Shown piece after piece: positions 8,791-18,300 of a stretch of 64,000 nt of DNA. The stretch comes from Chryseobacterium phosphatilyticum (lineage in GTDB: Bacteria; Bacteroidota; Bacteroidia; Flavobacteriales; Weeksellaceae): the NCBI RefSeq assembly GCF_002899825.2, contig NZ_PPED02000005.1:248001-312000 (forward strand), written 5' to 3'. The notes beneath the pieces are model-generated. The model was not told the origin of the DNA, ran no database searches, and worked only from the letters and a program-made list of their open reading frames with translations. Every line of letters starts with the position of its first letter. Within the stretch, counting starts at the first letter, position 1. The translations under genes and the position numbers were made by a program.

Positions 8791-10011
8791 ATGGAAAATA
8801 GGGTTGTAATTACCGGAATGGGAATTTATTCCTGCATCGGGACGTCTTTAGAAGAGGTCAGGGAATCCCTATATCAAGGAAAATCAGGTATTGTTTTAGA
8901 TCGGGACAGGAAAGAATTCGGTTTCAGATCAGGGCTCACAGGAGTGGTCCCAAAACCTGACCTTAAAAACCTTCTGAACAGACGCCAGCGTGTAAGCATG
9001 GGTGAAGAGAGCGAATATGCTTATCTTGCTACCGTAGATGCATTACAACAGGCAAACCTTGATGAATCTTTTTTAGATTCCCACGAAGTAGGTATTTTAT
9101 ATGGAAATGACAGCGTTTCTAAGGCTGTTGTGGAATCTATCGATATCGCAAGAGAAAAGAAAGATACAACATTGATGGGATCGGGAGCCATTTTTAAATC
9201 AATGAACTCAACCGTAACCATGAACCTTTCTACTATTTTTAAACTGAAAGGAATCAATCTTACGATCAGTGCTGCTTGTGCGAGTGGTTCTCACTCTTTA
9301 GGATTGGCATATATGATGATCAGGAATGGTTTTCAGGATATGATCATTTGTGGTGGTGCTCAGGAAACCAATAAGTATTCCATGGCAAGTTTTGACGGAC
9401 TTGGAGTTTTCTCAGCAAGAGAAGATGAACCTGCCAAAGCATCCAGACCTTTTGATTCCGGAAGAGATGGTTTAATTCCAAGTGGGGGAGCAGCGACTTT
9501 GATTGTGGAAAGTTTGGAATCAGCTCAAAAAAGAGGCGTTCCTATCATTGCTGAAATAATAGGATACGGGTTTTCTTCAAACGGAGGTCATATTTCAACG
9601 CCTAATGTTGATGGTCCGGCTCTGGCAATGGAGAGAGCTTTAAAAGAGTCCGGATTGAATGCTTCTGATATTGATTATATTAATGCTCATGCCACCTCTA
9701 CTCCCATTGGAGATGCCAATGAAGCAAAAGCCATCTATGAAATCTTTGGAAACAAGGTTCCCGTAAGCTCTACCAAATCTATGACAGGGCATGAATGCTG
9801 GATGGCAGGCGCAAGTGAAGTTATCTACTCTATTCTGATGATGCAGAACGATTTTGTAGCCCCTAATATTAATCTGGAAAACCCTGATAATGAAGCACAA
9901 AAGATAAATTTGGTCTCAAAAACAAAAAATCAAAAAATTGATGTATTTTTGTCGAATTCTTTTGGGTTTGGGGGAACCAATTCTGCATTAATAGTTAAAA
10001 AATTTGATTAA
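8791..10011 (+). CDS. Beta-ketoacyl-ACP synthase, FabF type (active-site complete)
   Basis: 406-residue condensing enzyme. The catalytic triad is intact: Cys163 in SAACASGSH, His in NAHATSTPIGD, and His in TGHECWMAG. One of three catalytically complete FabF-type synthases in this locus; it may start or extend the polyene chain, or serve the dialkylresorcinol branch. Sandwiched between the ketoreductase (1-base gap) and an ACP gene (4-base gap), so co-translated with both. Confidence 0.9.
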   Translation: MENRVVITGMGIYSCIGTSLEEVRESLYQGKSGIVLDRDRKEFGFRSGLTGVVPKPDLKNLLNRRQRVSMGEESEYAYLATVDALQQANLDESFLDSHEVGILYGNDSVSKAVVESIDIAREKKDTTLMGSGAIFKSMNSTVTMNLSTIFKLKGINLTISAACASGSHSLGLAYMMIRNGFQDMIICGGAQETNKYSMASFDGLGVFSAREDEPAKASRPFDSGRDGLIPSGGAATLIVESLESAQKRGVPIIAEIIGYGFSSNGGHISTPNVDGPALAMERALKESGLNASDIDYINAHATSTPIGDANEAKAIYEIFGNKVPVSSTKSMTGHECWMAGASEVIYSILMMQNDFVAPNINLENPDNEAQKINLVSKTKNQKIDVFLSNSFGFGGTNSALIVKKFD

Positions 10012-10015
10012 AAAC

Positions 10016-10270
10016 ATGGAAAGGGGAAAAATTGTTGCTATCGTTAATGATTTTTTAGTGAACGAATTCGAGGTAGACGGAGACGAAATCAGCAACGAGG
10101 CAAATCTTAAAAATACATTAGGCTTAGACAGCTTAGATTATATTGACATGGTCGTGGTGATTGAATCTAATTTCGGAGTGAAATTAGGAGAAGCAGATTT
10201 TAAGAAGATGATCACATTCGATGACTTTTATACAACGATTGAAAATAAGATTGCGGAAAAAAACGCTTAG
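10016..10270 (+). CDS. Acyl carrier protein (first of two)
   Basis: 84 residues with the phosphopantetheine attachment motif GLDSLDYIDM (Ser39). Acidic four-helix carrier fold expected. It would carry the growing aryl polyene or the starter. The start is set at ATG 10016, because a TTG twelve bases upstream lies inside the stop region of the ketosynthase gene. Followed by an inverted repeat at 10297-10359. Confidence 0.9.
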   Translation: MERGKIVAIVNDFLVNEFEVDGDEISNEANLKNTLGLDSLDYIDMVVVIESNFGVKLGEADFKKMITFDDFYTTIENKIAEKNA

Positions 10271-10296
10271 TTAATAAGCCAATCTTTGATTAAAAA

Positions 10297-10359
10297 TATA
10301 CCAATGTAATGATAGAAAGGTGTGCGGGACATACTTAGTCATATTGTTACATTGGTATA
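10297..10359. repeat. Inverted repeat, copy 1 of an intergenic family
   Basis: Perfect 13-base arms TATACCAATGTAA (10297-10309) and TTACATTGGTATA (10347-10359) around 37 bases. Two relatives with the same words (TTACATTG, GGTACATT) flank the second ACP gene at 21420-21475 and 21760-21840. There is no T-run directly after the stem, so it is not a standard terminator. Confidence 0.75.
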
Positions 10360-10380
10360 ATCTTATATAAATTGTACTTT

Positions 10381-11265
10381 ATGAACAAATGGAAAGGTAA
10401 ATCTAAAGGGACAGTAACAGGATACAGAATATTTGTCTGGTGTATAAGAAATATCGGAATCAGAAGTTCATATGTTGTACTGTACTTTGTAGCAGCTTAT
10501 TATTTCCTGTTTCAGAAAAAAAGTAACCGTTACATTCTTTATTATTTCCAAAAAAGATTGAACTATAGCTATTCGAAGGCCAGACGCTCTATTTTTAAAA
10601 GTTATTTCACCTTTGGAAAAGTTCTTATCGATAAAACTGCTATTTCTGCAGGGTTAAGAGAGAAATACACCTACGAATTTGACGGTATTGAAAATCTTAG
10701 AAGCCTTTTAGCCGCCAAAAAGGGCGGCGTTCTGATCAGTGCCCATATCGGAAACTTTGAGATTGCAGAACATTTCTTTGCGGATATTGATTTTGATTGT
10801 CAGATCAATCTGGTAACAACTGATCAGGAAGTAACGGTAATCAAGGAATATCTGGAGACCGTTTCGGTGAAAAAAAGCAATATTAAATTTATCTATGTCA
10901 AAGAAGATATGTCGCATATCTTTGAGATCAATCAGGCTTTATCCAATAATGAACTGATTTGTTTTACAGGAGATCGTTATTTCGAAGGATCAAAATATCT
11001 TGAAGCAGATTTGTTGGGGAAAAGTGCAAAATTTCCTGCCGGCCCTTTCCTGATTGCTTCCCGTTTGGGGGTACCTGTAGTATATGTCTATGTGATGAAA
11101 GAAAAAAAATTGCATTATCATCTGTACGCAAGGGTAGCACAAAATATTAAAAACCGCGATTCTCAGGGACTTTTGCATTCTTACGTTCAAAATCTGGAAA
11201 CAATGATCAAAAAATATCCCCTTCAATGGTTTAATTATTTCGATTTTTGGGATGATGTTGATTAA
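10381..11265 (+). CDS. LpxL/HtrB-like lipid acyltransferase
   Basis: 294-residue membrane-anchored acyltransferase of the lauroyl/myristoyl acyltransferase family, which transfers acyl chains from ACP to a lipid hydroxyl. N-terminal membrane segment at about residues 28-46 and the family motif H122-IGNF-E127 (HxxxxE). Such genes are constant members of aryl polyene loci, where they may attach the polyene to its lipid or resorcinol partner; this is inference. The start is ATG 10381, not the TTG at 10372. Confidence 0.85.
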   Translation: MNKWKGKSKGTVTGYRIFVWCIRNIGIRSSYVVLYFVAAYYFLFQKKSNRYILYYFQKRLNYSYSKARRSIFKSYFTFGKVLIDKTAISAGLREKYTYEFDGIENLRSLLAAKKGGVLISAHIGNFEIAEHFFADIDFDCQINLVTTDQEVTVIKEYLETVSVKKSNIKFIYVKEDMSHIFEINQALSNNELICFTGDRYFEGSKYLEADLLGKSAKFPAGPFLIASRLGVPVVYVYVMKEKKLHYHLYARVAQNIKNRDSQGLLHSYVQNLETMIKKYPLQWFNYFDFWDDVD

Positions 11266-11419
11266 TTTTTCTATTTTTACCCCTGAAAACTAACGGAAAA
11301 ACTAAAAACCAATAAGATTTATTGTGATTTTGAGATTATTAAAACTAGGTCTTGTTTGTATCGACCACAAAAAATCTAAAAATCTTTTTATTTCTTAATT
11401 GTAAAAACACATTGCCTCT

Positions 11420-12937
11420 TTGAAGAAAGAATACGACATACTTGTAATCGGCAGCGGATTAGGAGGTCTGGTTTCGGCCCTTATTTTGGCGAAAGAAGGA
11501 CTGAGTGTTTGTGTGCTGGAGAAAAATAATCAGTATGGAGGTAATCTTCAAACCTTTTCACGCGATAAACTCATTTTTGATACGGGAGTTCACTACTTGG
11601 GAGGTCTTTCAAAAGGACAGAATCTCCACAGGTTTTTTTCCTATCTTGAAATTATGGATGACCTGAAGCTTCAAAAGATGGAGGAAGACGGTTATGATAG
11701 AATTTCATTTGATGGTGATGCAATAGAATATCCTCATGCACAGGGGTACCAGAATTTTGTTGAGCAACTGGTGAAATACTTCCCTGAAGAAAAAGAAAAC
11801 CTTGAAAACTATTGTGAAGAAATTCAGTATGTCTGCAGTCAGTTTCCCCGATACCATGTGGTAGGAAAAGACAGCTATAATGAGGAAATCCTGCATTTAA
11901 ATACCAAAAGGTTTATAGAATCTGTTACCCAGAACAAAAAACTGCAATCGGTTTTATTGGGATCCAATTTCCTGTATGGCGGAGATTCTGAAAATATCCC
12001 TTTCCATGTGCATGCTTTAACCGTCAATTCTTATATTCAAAGCGCTTATAAATGTGTAAAGGGGGGGAGCCAGATTTCTAAATTATTGATCAGAAAACTG
12101 CGCCAATATGGAGCAGAAATTCATAAACATGCTGAAGTTTCCGAGTTTGTTTTTAATGCAAACAATACGCTTACTTCAGCCAAAACAATAGCAGGGAAAG
12201 AATATATGGCAAAGCGGTTTATTTCAAATATTGAAATACGCTCTACCATTAAACTGATTGGTGAAAACAGATTAAAGAAATCTTTTTTAAACAGGGTTTT
12301 AAGCTGGAAACCCGTTTCGTCATGCTTTAGTGTATATCTTGTTTTAAAACCACGTAGTCTTCCGAATTTTAACTATAATGTGTACCACTATTCATCAGAA
12401 GAACTTGTCTGGAATGCATTCCGTTATCGTAAAGAAGCATGGCCGGAAACTTATATGCTATCTTCAACCCCCTCAAAGCATCACTCAGAATTTGCGGAAA
12501 GTCTTACGGCTATTTCCTATATGAATTTTGATGAGGTTAAAGAATGGGAAAGTACATTCAATACGGTGGCAGATGAACATGAAAGAGGTGAGGCCTATGA
12601 AAGATTTAAACTGGAAAAGACAGAAAAAATGCTTGATGCCCTGGAAAAGAGAATCCCCAATCTTCGACGTGCCATTCAAAGTATTTATACATCCACCCCT
12701 TTGTCTTATCGTGATTATATCGGAGGTTTTGAAGGAAATATGTACGGTTATATGAAAAACTCAGATAATCCTCTTAAAACAATGGTTTCTCCACGGACCA
12801 AGATTGATAATCTGTTCCTTACGGGTCAGTCTGTCAATATGCATGGTATTTTGGGGGTAACCATCGGAGCTTTTAATACCTGCGCTGAAATTGTGGGAAA
12901 GGAAACGATTGATCAAAAGCTTGTGCAGGGAACCTAA
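11420..12937 (+). CDS. CrtI/phytoene-desaturase-like FAD oxidoreductase
   Basis: 505-residue flavoprotein with an N-terminal FAD site (VIGSGLGGLVSA, residues 9-20), VLEKNNQYGG following it, and a C-terminal FAD-contact motif FLTGQSVNMHGILG. Similar to carotenoid desaturases and prolycopene isomerase-like enzymes. In flexirubin loci it could desaturate or isomerise the polyene, or reduce it; the substrate is unknown. The start is TTG 11420 (MKKEYDILVIG), as no ATG lies upstream in frame near the domain start. A 154-base spacer separates it from the acyltransferase gene. Confidence 0.8.
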   Translation: MKKEYDILVIGSGLGGLVSALILAKEGLSVCVLEKNNQYGGNLQTFSRDKLIFDTGVHYLGGLSKGQNLHRFFSYLEIMDDLKLQKMEEDGYDRISFDGDAIEYPHAQGYQNFVEQLVKYFPEEKENLENYCEEIQYVCSQFPRYHVVGKDSYNEEILHLNTKRFIESVTQNKKLQSVLLGSNFLYGGDSENIPFHVHALTVNSYIQSAYKCVKGGSQISKLLIRKLRQYGAEIHKHAEVSEFVFNANNTLTSAKTIAGKEYMAKRFISNIEIRSTIKLIGENRLKKSFLNRVLSWKPVSSCFSVYLVLKPRSLPNFNYNVYHYSSEELVWNAFRYRKEAWPETYMLSSTPSKHHSEFAESLTAISYMNFDEVKEWESTFNTVADEHERGEAYERFKLEKTEKMLDALEKRIPNLRRAIQSIYTSTPLSYRDYIGGFEGNMYGYMKNSDNPLKTMVSPRTKIDNLFLTGQSVNMHGILGVTIGAFNTCAEIVGKETIDQKLVQGT

Positions 12938-12949
12938 TAAAAACTAACA

Positions 12950-14635
12950 GTGAAAAAAACTCATATCCATCATTTATTCTTTCAAAAGCTGCTGTATTAC
13001 CCTGTTTTTGCTGTTATCCTGATGTCATGCGGGATCTCAAAATCTGTTCACCATATACCCGATGTTACACAATATTCATTGGAAATTCCGAAGGTTATAC
13101 AAATCAACGACACTACGTTTAGTTATAATCAAAATTTCCTGGTTAAAAATAAACAACAGGTATGGGAGCTTTATATCCATGGAAACCCTTTGCAGCTAGG
13201 GTATAATAATGGAGCGCTTACCCAGGAACTGATGCAGAAGCAGGAAGGAATTTTCTTTTCAAAAGTGGAAGGGTTTGTACCATCGAAATTCAGACAAAAA
13301 TTATTGAGAGGTTTCTTAAAATGGTACAACAGAAAGATGTATCTTAATGTAAGAGAAGATTACCAGGCAGAATTGTATGGATTATCTCAATACTCATCCG
13401 ACCAATATAATTTTATTGCTCCAAAATACTTAAGAAATCTCTATCTCCATGGAGCTCATGATATAGGTCATGCATTGCAGGATCTGGCTATGGTGGGCTG
13501 TACATCACTGGCAGTGTGGAACGAAAATACGGAAGATGGAGATCTTCTGATTGGAAGAAACTTTGATTTTTATGTCGGAGATGATTTTGCCAGAAATAAA
13601 CTGGTAGAATTTGTACAGCCTGATACAGGAATTCCTTATATGTCTGTAAGCTGGCCCGGAATGATTGGTGTGGTGTCTGGGATGAATAAAAAGGGGATTA
13701 CAGTAACCATTAATGCCGGAAAATCTAAAATTCCTCTGACGGCAAAAACGCCAATTTCCCTGGTGACAAGAGAGATTTTGCAATATGCCGGAAATATAGA
13801 GGAAGCCATTGCCATAGCCAAAAAGAGAAAAGTTTTTGTGTCAGAGTCGATTCTGGTAGGCAGTGCTACGGATAGAAATGCAGTAATCATTGAAGTTTCT
13901 CCTAAAAATTTCGGAGTATATAAAGTACAGAATACAAGTCAGGTGCTTTGTACCAATCACTTTCAGTCTAATGCTTATAAAGACGACGTAAAAAACCAAA
14001 AGCATATTGAAGAAAGCCATTCGGCCTACCGATATGAAAAACTACAGGAGCTTTTGCAGGAAGAAAAAAAACTTAATCCTGAAAAGCTGGCTGCCATCCT
14101 AAGAAACAGGTCCGGTTTAAAGGGTGAAAAAATAGGATATGGCAATGAAAAAGCACTCAACCAGCTACTGGCACATCATGCCGTTATTTTTTCTCCTGAA
14201 AAAAAACTGGCTTGGGTCTCGTCCAATCCTTATCAGCTGGGAGAATTTGTCTGCTATGATTTGAATGAAATCTTTTCAGATCAGGGACTTCAGAAAAATG
14301 ATTTTGCAAAAGCAAATTTAAATATAGGCAGAGATCCGTTTGCAGATACACGTGAATTCAAAAATTATGAAGAATACAGGCAATTGGGAGTCAAAATAAA
14401 TGATGCTATTCACAGGCATGAAAAACTTACAGATCACTTTCTTGCTGATTATCTGGCTCTAAACCCTGATTTTTGGAAAGGATATTTTCTGGCAGGAAAG
14501 TACTATTTTTACCAAAAAGAATATTCGAAGGCAAAGACGGAGTTTGAAATTGCTCTTACCAAAGAGATAACAACGGTTCCGGATCAGAAAAATGTCGGGA
14601 AATATTTGAATGAGACGGTAAAGAAATTAAAATGA
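12950..14635 (+). CDS. C45-family N-terminal-nucleophile hydrolase/acyltransferase, lipoprotein
   Basis: 561-residue protein with a lipoprotein signal (VILMSC, Cys27) and a domain resembling acyl-CoA:6-aminopenicillanate acyltransferase and other C45 peptidases. The predicted nucleophile is Cys184 in MVGCTSLAVW, followed by GRNFDFY and NKKGITVTINAG, both usual in the family. This fold normally self-cleaves just before the Cys. The C-terminal 70 residues look like a TPR-type helical pair. GTG start at 12950. The gene lies 12 bases after the CrtI-like gene and overlaps the next gene by four bases. Role in the pigment pathway unknown; amide or ester hydrolysis or acyl transfer at the membrane are possible. 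Confidence 0.75.
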   Translation: MKKTHIHHLFFQKLLYYPVFAVILMSCGISKSVHHIPDVTQYSLEIPKVIQINDTTFSYNQNFLVKNKQQVWELYIHGNPLQLGYNNGALTQELMQKQEGIFFSKVEGFVPSKFRQKLLRGFLKWYNRKMYLNVREDYQAELYGLSQYSSDQYNFIAPKYLRNLYLHGAHDIGHALQDLAMVGCTSLAVWNENTEDGDLLIGRNFDFYVGDDFARNKLVEFVQPDTGIPYMSVSWPGMIGVVSGMNKKGITVTINAGKSKIPLTAKTPISLVTREILQYAGNIEEAIAIAKKRKVFVSESILVGSATDRNAVIIEVSPKNFGVYKVQNTSQVLCTNHFQSNAYKDDVKNQKHIEESHSAYRYEKLQELLQEEKKLNPEKLAAILRNRSGLKGEKIGYGNEKALNQLLAHHAVIFSPEKKLAWVSSNPYQLGEFVCYDLNEIFSDQGLQKNDFAKANLNIGRDPFADTREFKNYEEYRQLGVKINDAIHRHEKLTDHFLADYLALNPDFWKGYFLAGKYYFYQKEYSKAKTEFEIALTKEITTVPDQKNVGKYLNETVKKLK

Positions 14636-14997
14636 CTCCCAGGTATATAAAAGTACTTTTTGTTGTTCCCTTTGCTATTACAATCTGCTATTTTGTGTAC
14701 TTATGTACTGTTTATAGTTCGGTTCCTGAAGTTATACCAATTCATAGTTTTGGAAACAACAAAGACAGCTATGGGAACAAAATCTTTCTTTTTCTTCCCA
14801 TCATTCTCAATATTATTGCTCTTATGTTGATCTGGAGGATTATCAGGAGGCCGGATAAAATCAAATTTACTTTTGAAATTAAAGAGTCAGAACAGGAAAA
14901 AATTTATCATACCACGCAACTGGCTCTGGTGATTTTTGCCATTTTTATTAGTGTTATGATGGGACCTTTATCATTTGCTGATGTCATTTTTAAATAG
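14632..14997 (+). CDS. Small DUF1648-like membrane protein
   Basis: 121 residues with three predicted membrane helices (about 7-27, 50-68, 95-113). Between the first two lies PEVIPIHSFGNNKDSYGNK, which resembles the loop of DUF1648 proteins (P-x-IPxHxxxxGxxDxYG). Translationally coupled to the C45 gene through an ATGA overlap. Last gene of the plus-strand operon, convergent with the GT2 gene ending at 15020; no hairpin terminator is apparent in the 22-base gap. Function unknown. Confidence 0.6.
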   Translation: MTPRYIKVLFVVPFAITICYFVYLCTVYSSVPEVIPIHSFGNNKDSYGNKIFLFLPIILNIIALMLIWRIIRRPDKIKFTFEIKESEQEKIYHTTQLALVIFAIFISVMMGPLSFADVIFK

Positions 14998-15019
14998 TTA
15001 GACCAAATAAGTTTCCGGT

Positions 15020-16192
15020 TTAATTATTCTCAGGATTCAATTTATTCAGAAAAAGAAAAGTTGTGACTCCGGCAATAGCAGATAGTGAAGTGCTCAAAAT
15101 AAAACTTCCAATGATATACTGAAGAAGATTATTTTTAATAAGATCAAAATTTAAATCCTGGCTGAGGATATCGCTGTCTCCATGTACAAAAGGAGCCCCC
15201 AGAAACAAGGATGCTGCTATAATAAAAGGGATAAAAGGAGGTAAACTTACATTGGATGCCACAAAAGCGAGAACTTTATTCAACTTAAAAAGAACAGATA
15301 AGCTGATCACCAGCAAGGTTTGAAATCCCCAGAACGGAGAAAGTCCGATGAATACTCCAAGGGCAATGGAGAAAGCTTTTGTACGGTTGCTTCCGTCACT
15401 TTCCAGTACATCTTCTTTGATGAACCTTTTAAAGCTTTTTTTTTTGAAATTATTCACAAAGTTCCTCGGAATAATATAAAAAAGAGTAATAGTTACCAGA
15501 ATAGTATTCAGAATACTGATTCTTGTAAAATCCTTGAACGGTCTGAAGTGGGAGACTCTTTCAATAGGATCATAGAGTACTTTTATCGGGACATTTTTTA
15601 CGGGAACATGCCTCCAGGCAGTTCTTACAATGATCTCAATTTCAAATTCAAATTTGGGAGTAAAGTACTTCCTGGGTATTTTATGTAAAGGATAGAGTCT
15701 GTAGCCGGATTGTGTATCTTCCAGTTTAATACCGGTTTCAAACCAAAACCAGAAATTAGAAAAACGGTTTCCAAAACTACTTTTCCTGGGAATGCCGTCC
15801 TGGGACATATTTCTGTTTCCAATCAGGAGAACTTCTTCTTTTTCCTGAAGCAGGGCGTTTACAAACACAGGGATATCATCCGGATAGTGTTGTCCGTCAG
15901 AATCAATTGTGATGGCATAGTCAAAGCCAAGTTGCTTTGCCCTTCTGAAACCTGTTTTAAGCCCATTTCCTTTCCCTTTATTCTCTGGTAGGTTGATTAC
16001 CGTAATCTGTGGATATTGACTAAGGATTTGCGGAGTAGAATCGGTGGAACCATCATTAACCACAAGAATACTCGCAGTGTAATCCAGAACACCGTCGATC
16101 ACTCTTTTCAGAGTTTTTTCGTTATTATAGGTAGGTATTAAAACACAAATCTTTTTTTCAGAGATTGCATTTTGTACTTCAGCAAGTGACAT
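15020..16192 (-). CDS. Family 2 glycosyltransferase fused to DUF2062
   Basis: 390 residues. The N-terminal GT-A domain (about 15-230) resembles dolichol-phosphate mannosyltransferase-like enzymes: VLIPTYNNE, VVNDGSTDST, and the metal motif DSDGQH at 97-102. The C-terminal part (about 245-385) is a DUF2062 membrane domain with SIALGVFIGLSPFWGFQTLL. This fusion is a regular member of aryl polyene/flexirubin loci. Acceptor unknown, possibly a glycosylated or lipid-linked pigment intermediate. Last gene of the long minus-strand operon, four bases after its neighbour. Confidence 0.85.
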   Translation of the reverse strand: MSLAEVQNAISEKKICVLIPTYNNEKTLKRVIDGVLDYTASILVVNDGSTDSTPQILSQYPQITVINLPENKGKGNGLKTGFRRAKQLGFDYAITIDSDGQHYPDDIPVFVNALLQEKEEVLLIGNRNMSQDGIPRKSSFGNRFSNFWFWFETGIKLEDTQSGYRLYPLHKIPRKYFTPKFEFEIEIIVRTAWRHVPVKNVPIKVLYDPIERVSHFRPFKDFTRISILNTILVTITLFYIIPRNFVNNFKKKSFKRFIKEDVLESDGSNRTKAFSIALGVFIGLSPFWGFQTLLVISLSVLFKLNKVLAFVASNVSLPPFIPFIIAASLFLGAPFVHGDSDILSQDLNFDLIKNNLLQYIIGSFILSTSLSAIAGVTTFLFLNKLNPENN

Positions 16193-16196
16193 GTTT

Positions 16197-16673
16197 TTAT
16201 TTTAAAGTGGCTCTTTCAGCCTCTGTAATAGTTTTAGACTGCATTGCAAACCTTTTGATATAGTTTTTTAATGCTGAATTCTGTTTGCTATAATTGTTCA
16301 GCAGAAAAGCTTTATCATCTTTAAGACTGCCACGATATCCTACTATTTTTGGGATGTTTTCCTGAACACTTAATCGGATCAGGCGCAGTTCAGCCGTATT
16401 GGGGTTATTTTTAATGATACCCTCCAGACTTGTTGCTCCGGTTTTTACCAGCGCTTTTCTGTTTCCTTTAGCAATCTTAGCTTCCATAATCTTAGCTGCT
16501 GCTTTATATCCCAATGTTACAGGATCGGATCCGGATTGCTTGTCTGCAGTTTCAATAAATTTTTCAGTATTGGTATTGGATTCATTGGCTTTTGCATAAC
16601 TGTTCCTCAAGGTTTCGAGGTCAGATTGAAAGAAAAAAATAAAAGCTGCTACGAAGGATAAAATAAGTTTCAT
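16197..16673 (-). CDS. Exported protein of unknown function in the pigment operon
   Basis: 158 residues starting with a signal-peptide-like segment (MKLILSFVAAFIFFF). The remainder is mostly helical with Lys/Glu-rich stretches and no recognised motif. It overlaps the upstream dehydratase gene by four bases (ATGA), which argues that it is a genuine pathway component. Probably periplasmic. Confidence 0.7.
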   Translation of the reverse strand: MKLILSFVAAFIFFFQSDLETLRNSYAKANESNTNTEKFIETADKQSGSDPVTLGYKAAAKIMEAKIAKGNRKALVKTGATSLEGIIKNNPNTAELRLIRLSVQENIPKIVGYRGSLKDDKAFLLNNYSKQNSALKNYIKRFAMQSKTITEAERATLK

Positions 16674-17050
16674 GATGATATTTTTTTATAGCTTACCGAC
16701 AATTTCAATGCAATAGTCTCGCCAAAAGAAGTGGTGTTTTTTACTTTAACATCTTCTTCATTTTCGTTAATGTCCAGTTGAAGAACCAAATCAGGGGTCT
16801 CAAAAGGATTGATAATAGCCATAAACTTCACATTGGAAGCGGTTTTTAAAAATAATTTTGAACCAACAAATTCTTCACTAAGTTCTTTAATAATTTGCAT
16901 CATACAAACTCCTGGAGTTACGGGATTTCCGGGAAAATGTCCTTTGAAAATTTCGTGGTCTTTATTTAAGCTGATATGAGCAGTATACCCTCCGTTTTCT
17001 GCTTTTTCGTATGATTGTAAAGTATAAAAGTCTTTGAGAATCGTTTGCAT
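16670..17050 (-). CDS. Hotdog-fold 3-hydroxyacyl-ACP dehydratase (FabZ/ApeI-like)
   Basis: 126 residues with the FabZ-type motif GHFPGNPVTPGVCMMQ; His38 is the predicted catalytic histidine. It would remove water from the beta-hydroxyacyl-ACP to create each polyene double bond. The size and motif fit the ApeI group of aryl polyene dehydratases. Overlaps the next gene by an ATGA. Confidence 0.85.
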   Translation of the reverse strand: MQTILKDFYTLQSYEKAENGGYTAHISLNKDHEIFKGHFPGNPVTPGVCMMQIIKELSEEFVGSKLFLKTASNVKFMAIINPFETPDLVLQLDINENEEDVKVKNTTSFGETIALKLSVSYKKISS

Positions 17051-17072
17051 AAACTGTTTTTTCAGGTTAAAA

Positions 17073-17708
17073 TTATTCGGTTTCAGTTATTTGAAATAGT
17101 TTGATATTGATCTTAAAATCCTTGTGTTGAAGGTTTAAACTGTCTGCGAAGATATGTTTTTTTGCATCAAAACCGAAATCGATCTTTTCCTTATTGTTTT
17201 TCGTATAAATGATCTGTTTTAGCAACTTATTGTCTTTGTTAAAAAACAGATAATAGCTTTTATGCTCTGTTTTTGAGAGATAGATATTCATATTTTCATT
17301 CTCAAAACTTTCACTTACAGGATATTGCCTTTTTAAAAGTTGCCGGAAATCATTCTTTAAAAAGTTAATGACAATTTTTTTATCCAGATCAGGCAGCACA
17401 TAATTGAGCTTGAAATCATGATCCGAAATTTCAAAATCAATAAGTTTATTACCAAAATCGGAAGTTAAAACTACTCTGTGAGTGGTTTCATTCAACTTTT
17501 TAATGATCAGAATACCACTTACATGGTTGCTGTAAATATCCATCTGACATTTATATACATAGTCTTCCATGGAAGAAAAGTATAGATTTTCAACTACTTT
17601 TTCACTGGTTGTTACCGGCTTTACATCCGTAAGCTGATAGCTCTTGCATGAGACAACCAGGATTAAAACCAGGCTATAAACTAAACTCTGACGCAGGAAT
17701 TGAAGCAT
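17073..17708 (-). CDS. Predicted lipoprotein, partner of the LolA-like protein
   Basis: 211 residues from ATG 17708, with a lipobox ending LILVVSCKS (lipid-bearing Cys at about 21). The mature part is predicted beta-rich with no catalytic motif visible. It overlaps the upstream LolA-like gene by 35 bases, unusually long, although a longer start at 17732 is also possible. A LolB-like or outer-membrane receptor role for a LolA-type carrier is a reasonable inference from position. Confidence 0.7.
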   Translation of the reverse strand: MLQFLRQSLVYSLVLILVVSCKSYQLTDVKPVTTSEKVVENLYFSSMEDYVYKCQMDIYSNHVSGILIIKKLNETTHRVVLTSDFGNKLIDFEISDHDFKLNYVLPDLDKKIVINFLKNDFRQLLKRQYPVSESFENENMNIYLSKTEHKSYYLFFNKDNKLLKQIIYTKNNKEKIDFGFDAKKHIFADSLNLQHKDFKINIKLFQITETE

Positions 17709-18300
17709 TGACCTTGGTATTTTTGAAAACAATATTTGTAGTATCTCCTGAAGCCTCCGTCATATTCACCTGGGAAACCGTTGACTGGTTTTTTGGAAAA
17801 TACAATTCAATCTGTTTGATGTACTTTAACAGTTGAGAGGTCTTAGGAACGAATCTGGCCATATTGTAATTTCCATTTTTGAAGTAGGTTACACTAAACT
17901 CCGGATCAGTAAACATTGTTCCGTTTGAGCTTCCGACAATTAATTTGTTGATTTTTTCAAAAGTTTTACTTTTGGCGTCTACAGAAGACTTTTTGCCCTG
18001 ATCATTGATGTATATTTTATTGCTTTTAAAAACAATACTGTATTGATAAGGTTTTGTGTATTTCCAGCTCAGCATATTCGGAGTCTGTAATGACATCTTT
18101 CCGTAGGTAACAATGCTTTTATCCAGAAAGTCCATTTTCTTGGTCTGGGTGAAATCACTTTGCAACGTCTTGATCTCTTTTGTTTCCGAAGAAACTTTTG
18201 ATACAAATGCTTTCGCTTCCGATCCTGACATTGCTGTATTTTGGGCAAAAAAGAACCCGGAAATCAGTAAAAAAGCTCCAAAAGCAATATTTTTAATCAT
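17674..18300 (-). CDS. LolA-like periplasmic carrier
   Basis: 208 residues from ATG 18300 with a signal peptide (MIKNIAFGAFLLISGFFFAQN). The mature sequence has LolA hallmarks: early FTQTK, a LSWKYTKPYQYSIVFKS stretch, and alternating beta-strand patterns with a final hydrophobic strand. LolA carries lipoproteins across the periplasm; paralogues in aryl polyene loci are thought to move the hydrophobic product or a dedicated lipoprotein. The alternate longer start at 18327 would bury the signal peptide. Overlaps the deacetylase gene by eight bases. Confidence 0.75.
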   Translation of the reverse strand: MIKNIAFGAFLLISGFFFAQNTAMSGSEAKAFVSKVSSETKEIKTLQSDFTQTKKMDFLDKSIVTYGKMSLQTPNMLSWKYTKPYQYSIVFKSNKIYINDQGKKSSVDAKSKTFEKINKLIVGSSNGTMFTDPEFSVTYFKNGNYNMARFVPKTSQLLKYIKQIELYFPKNQSTVSQVNMTEASGDTTNIVFKNTKVNASIPASEFSL

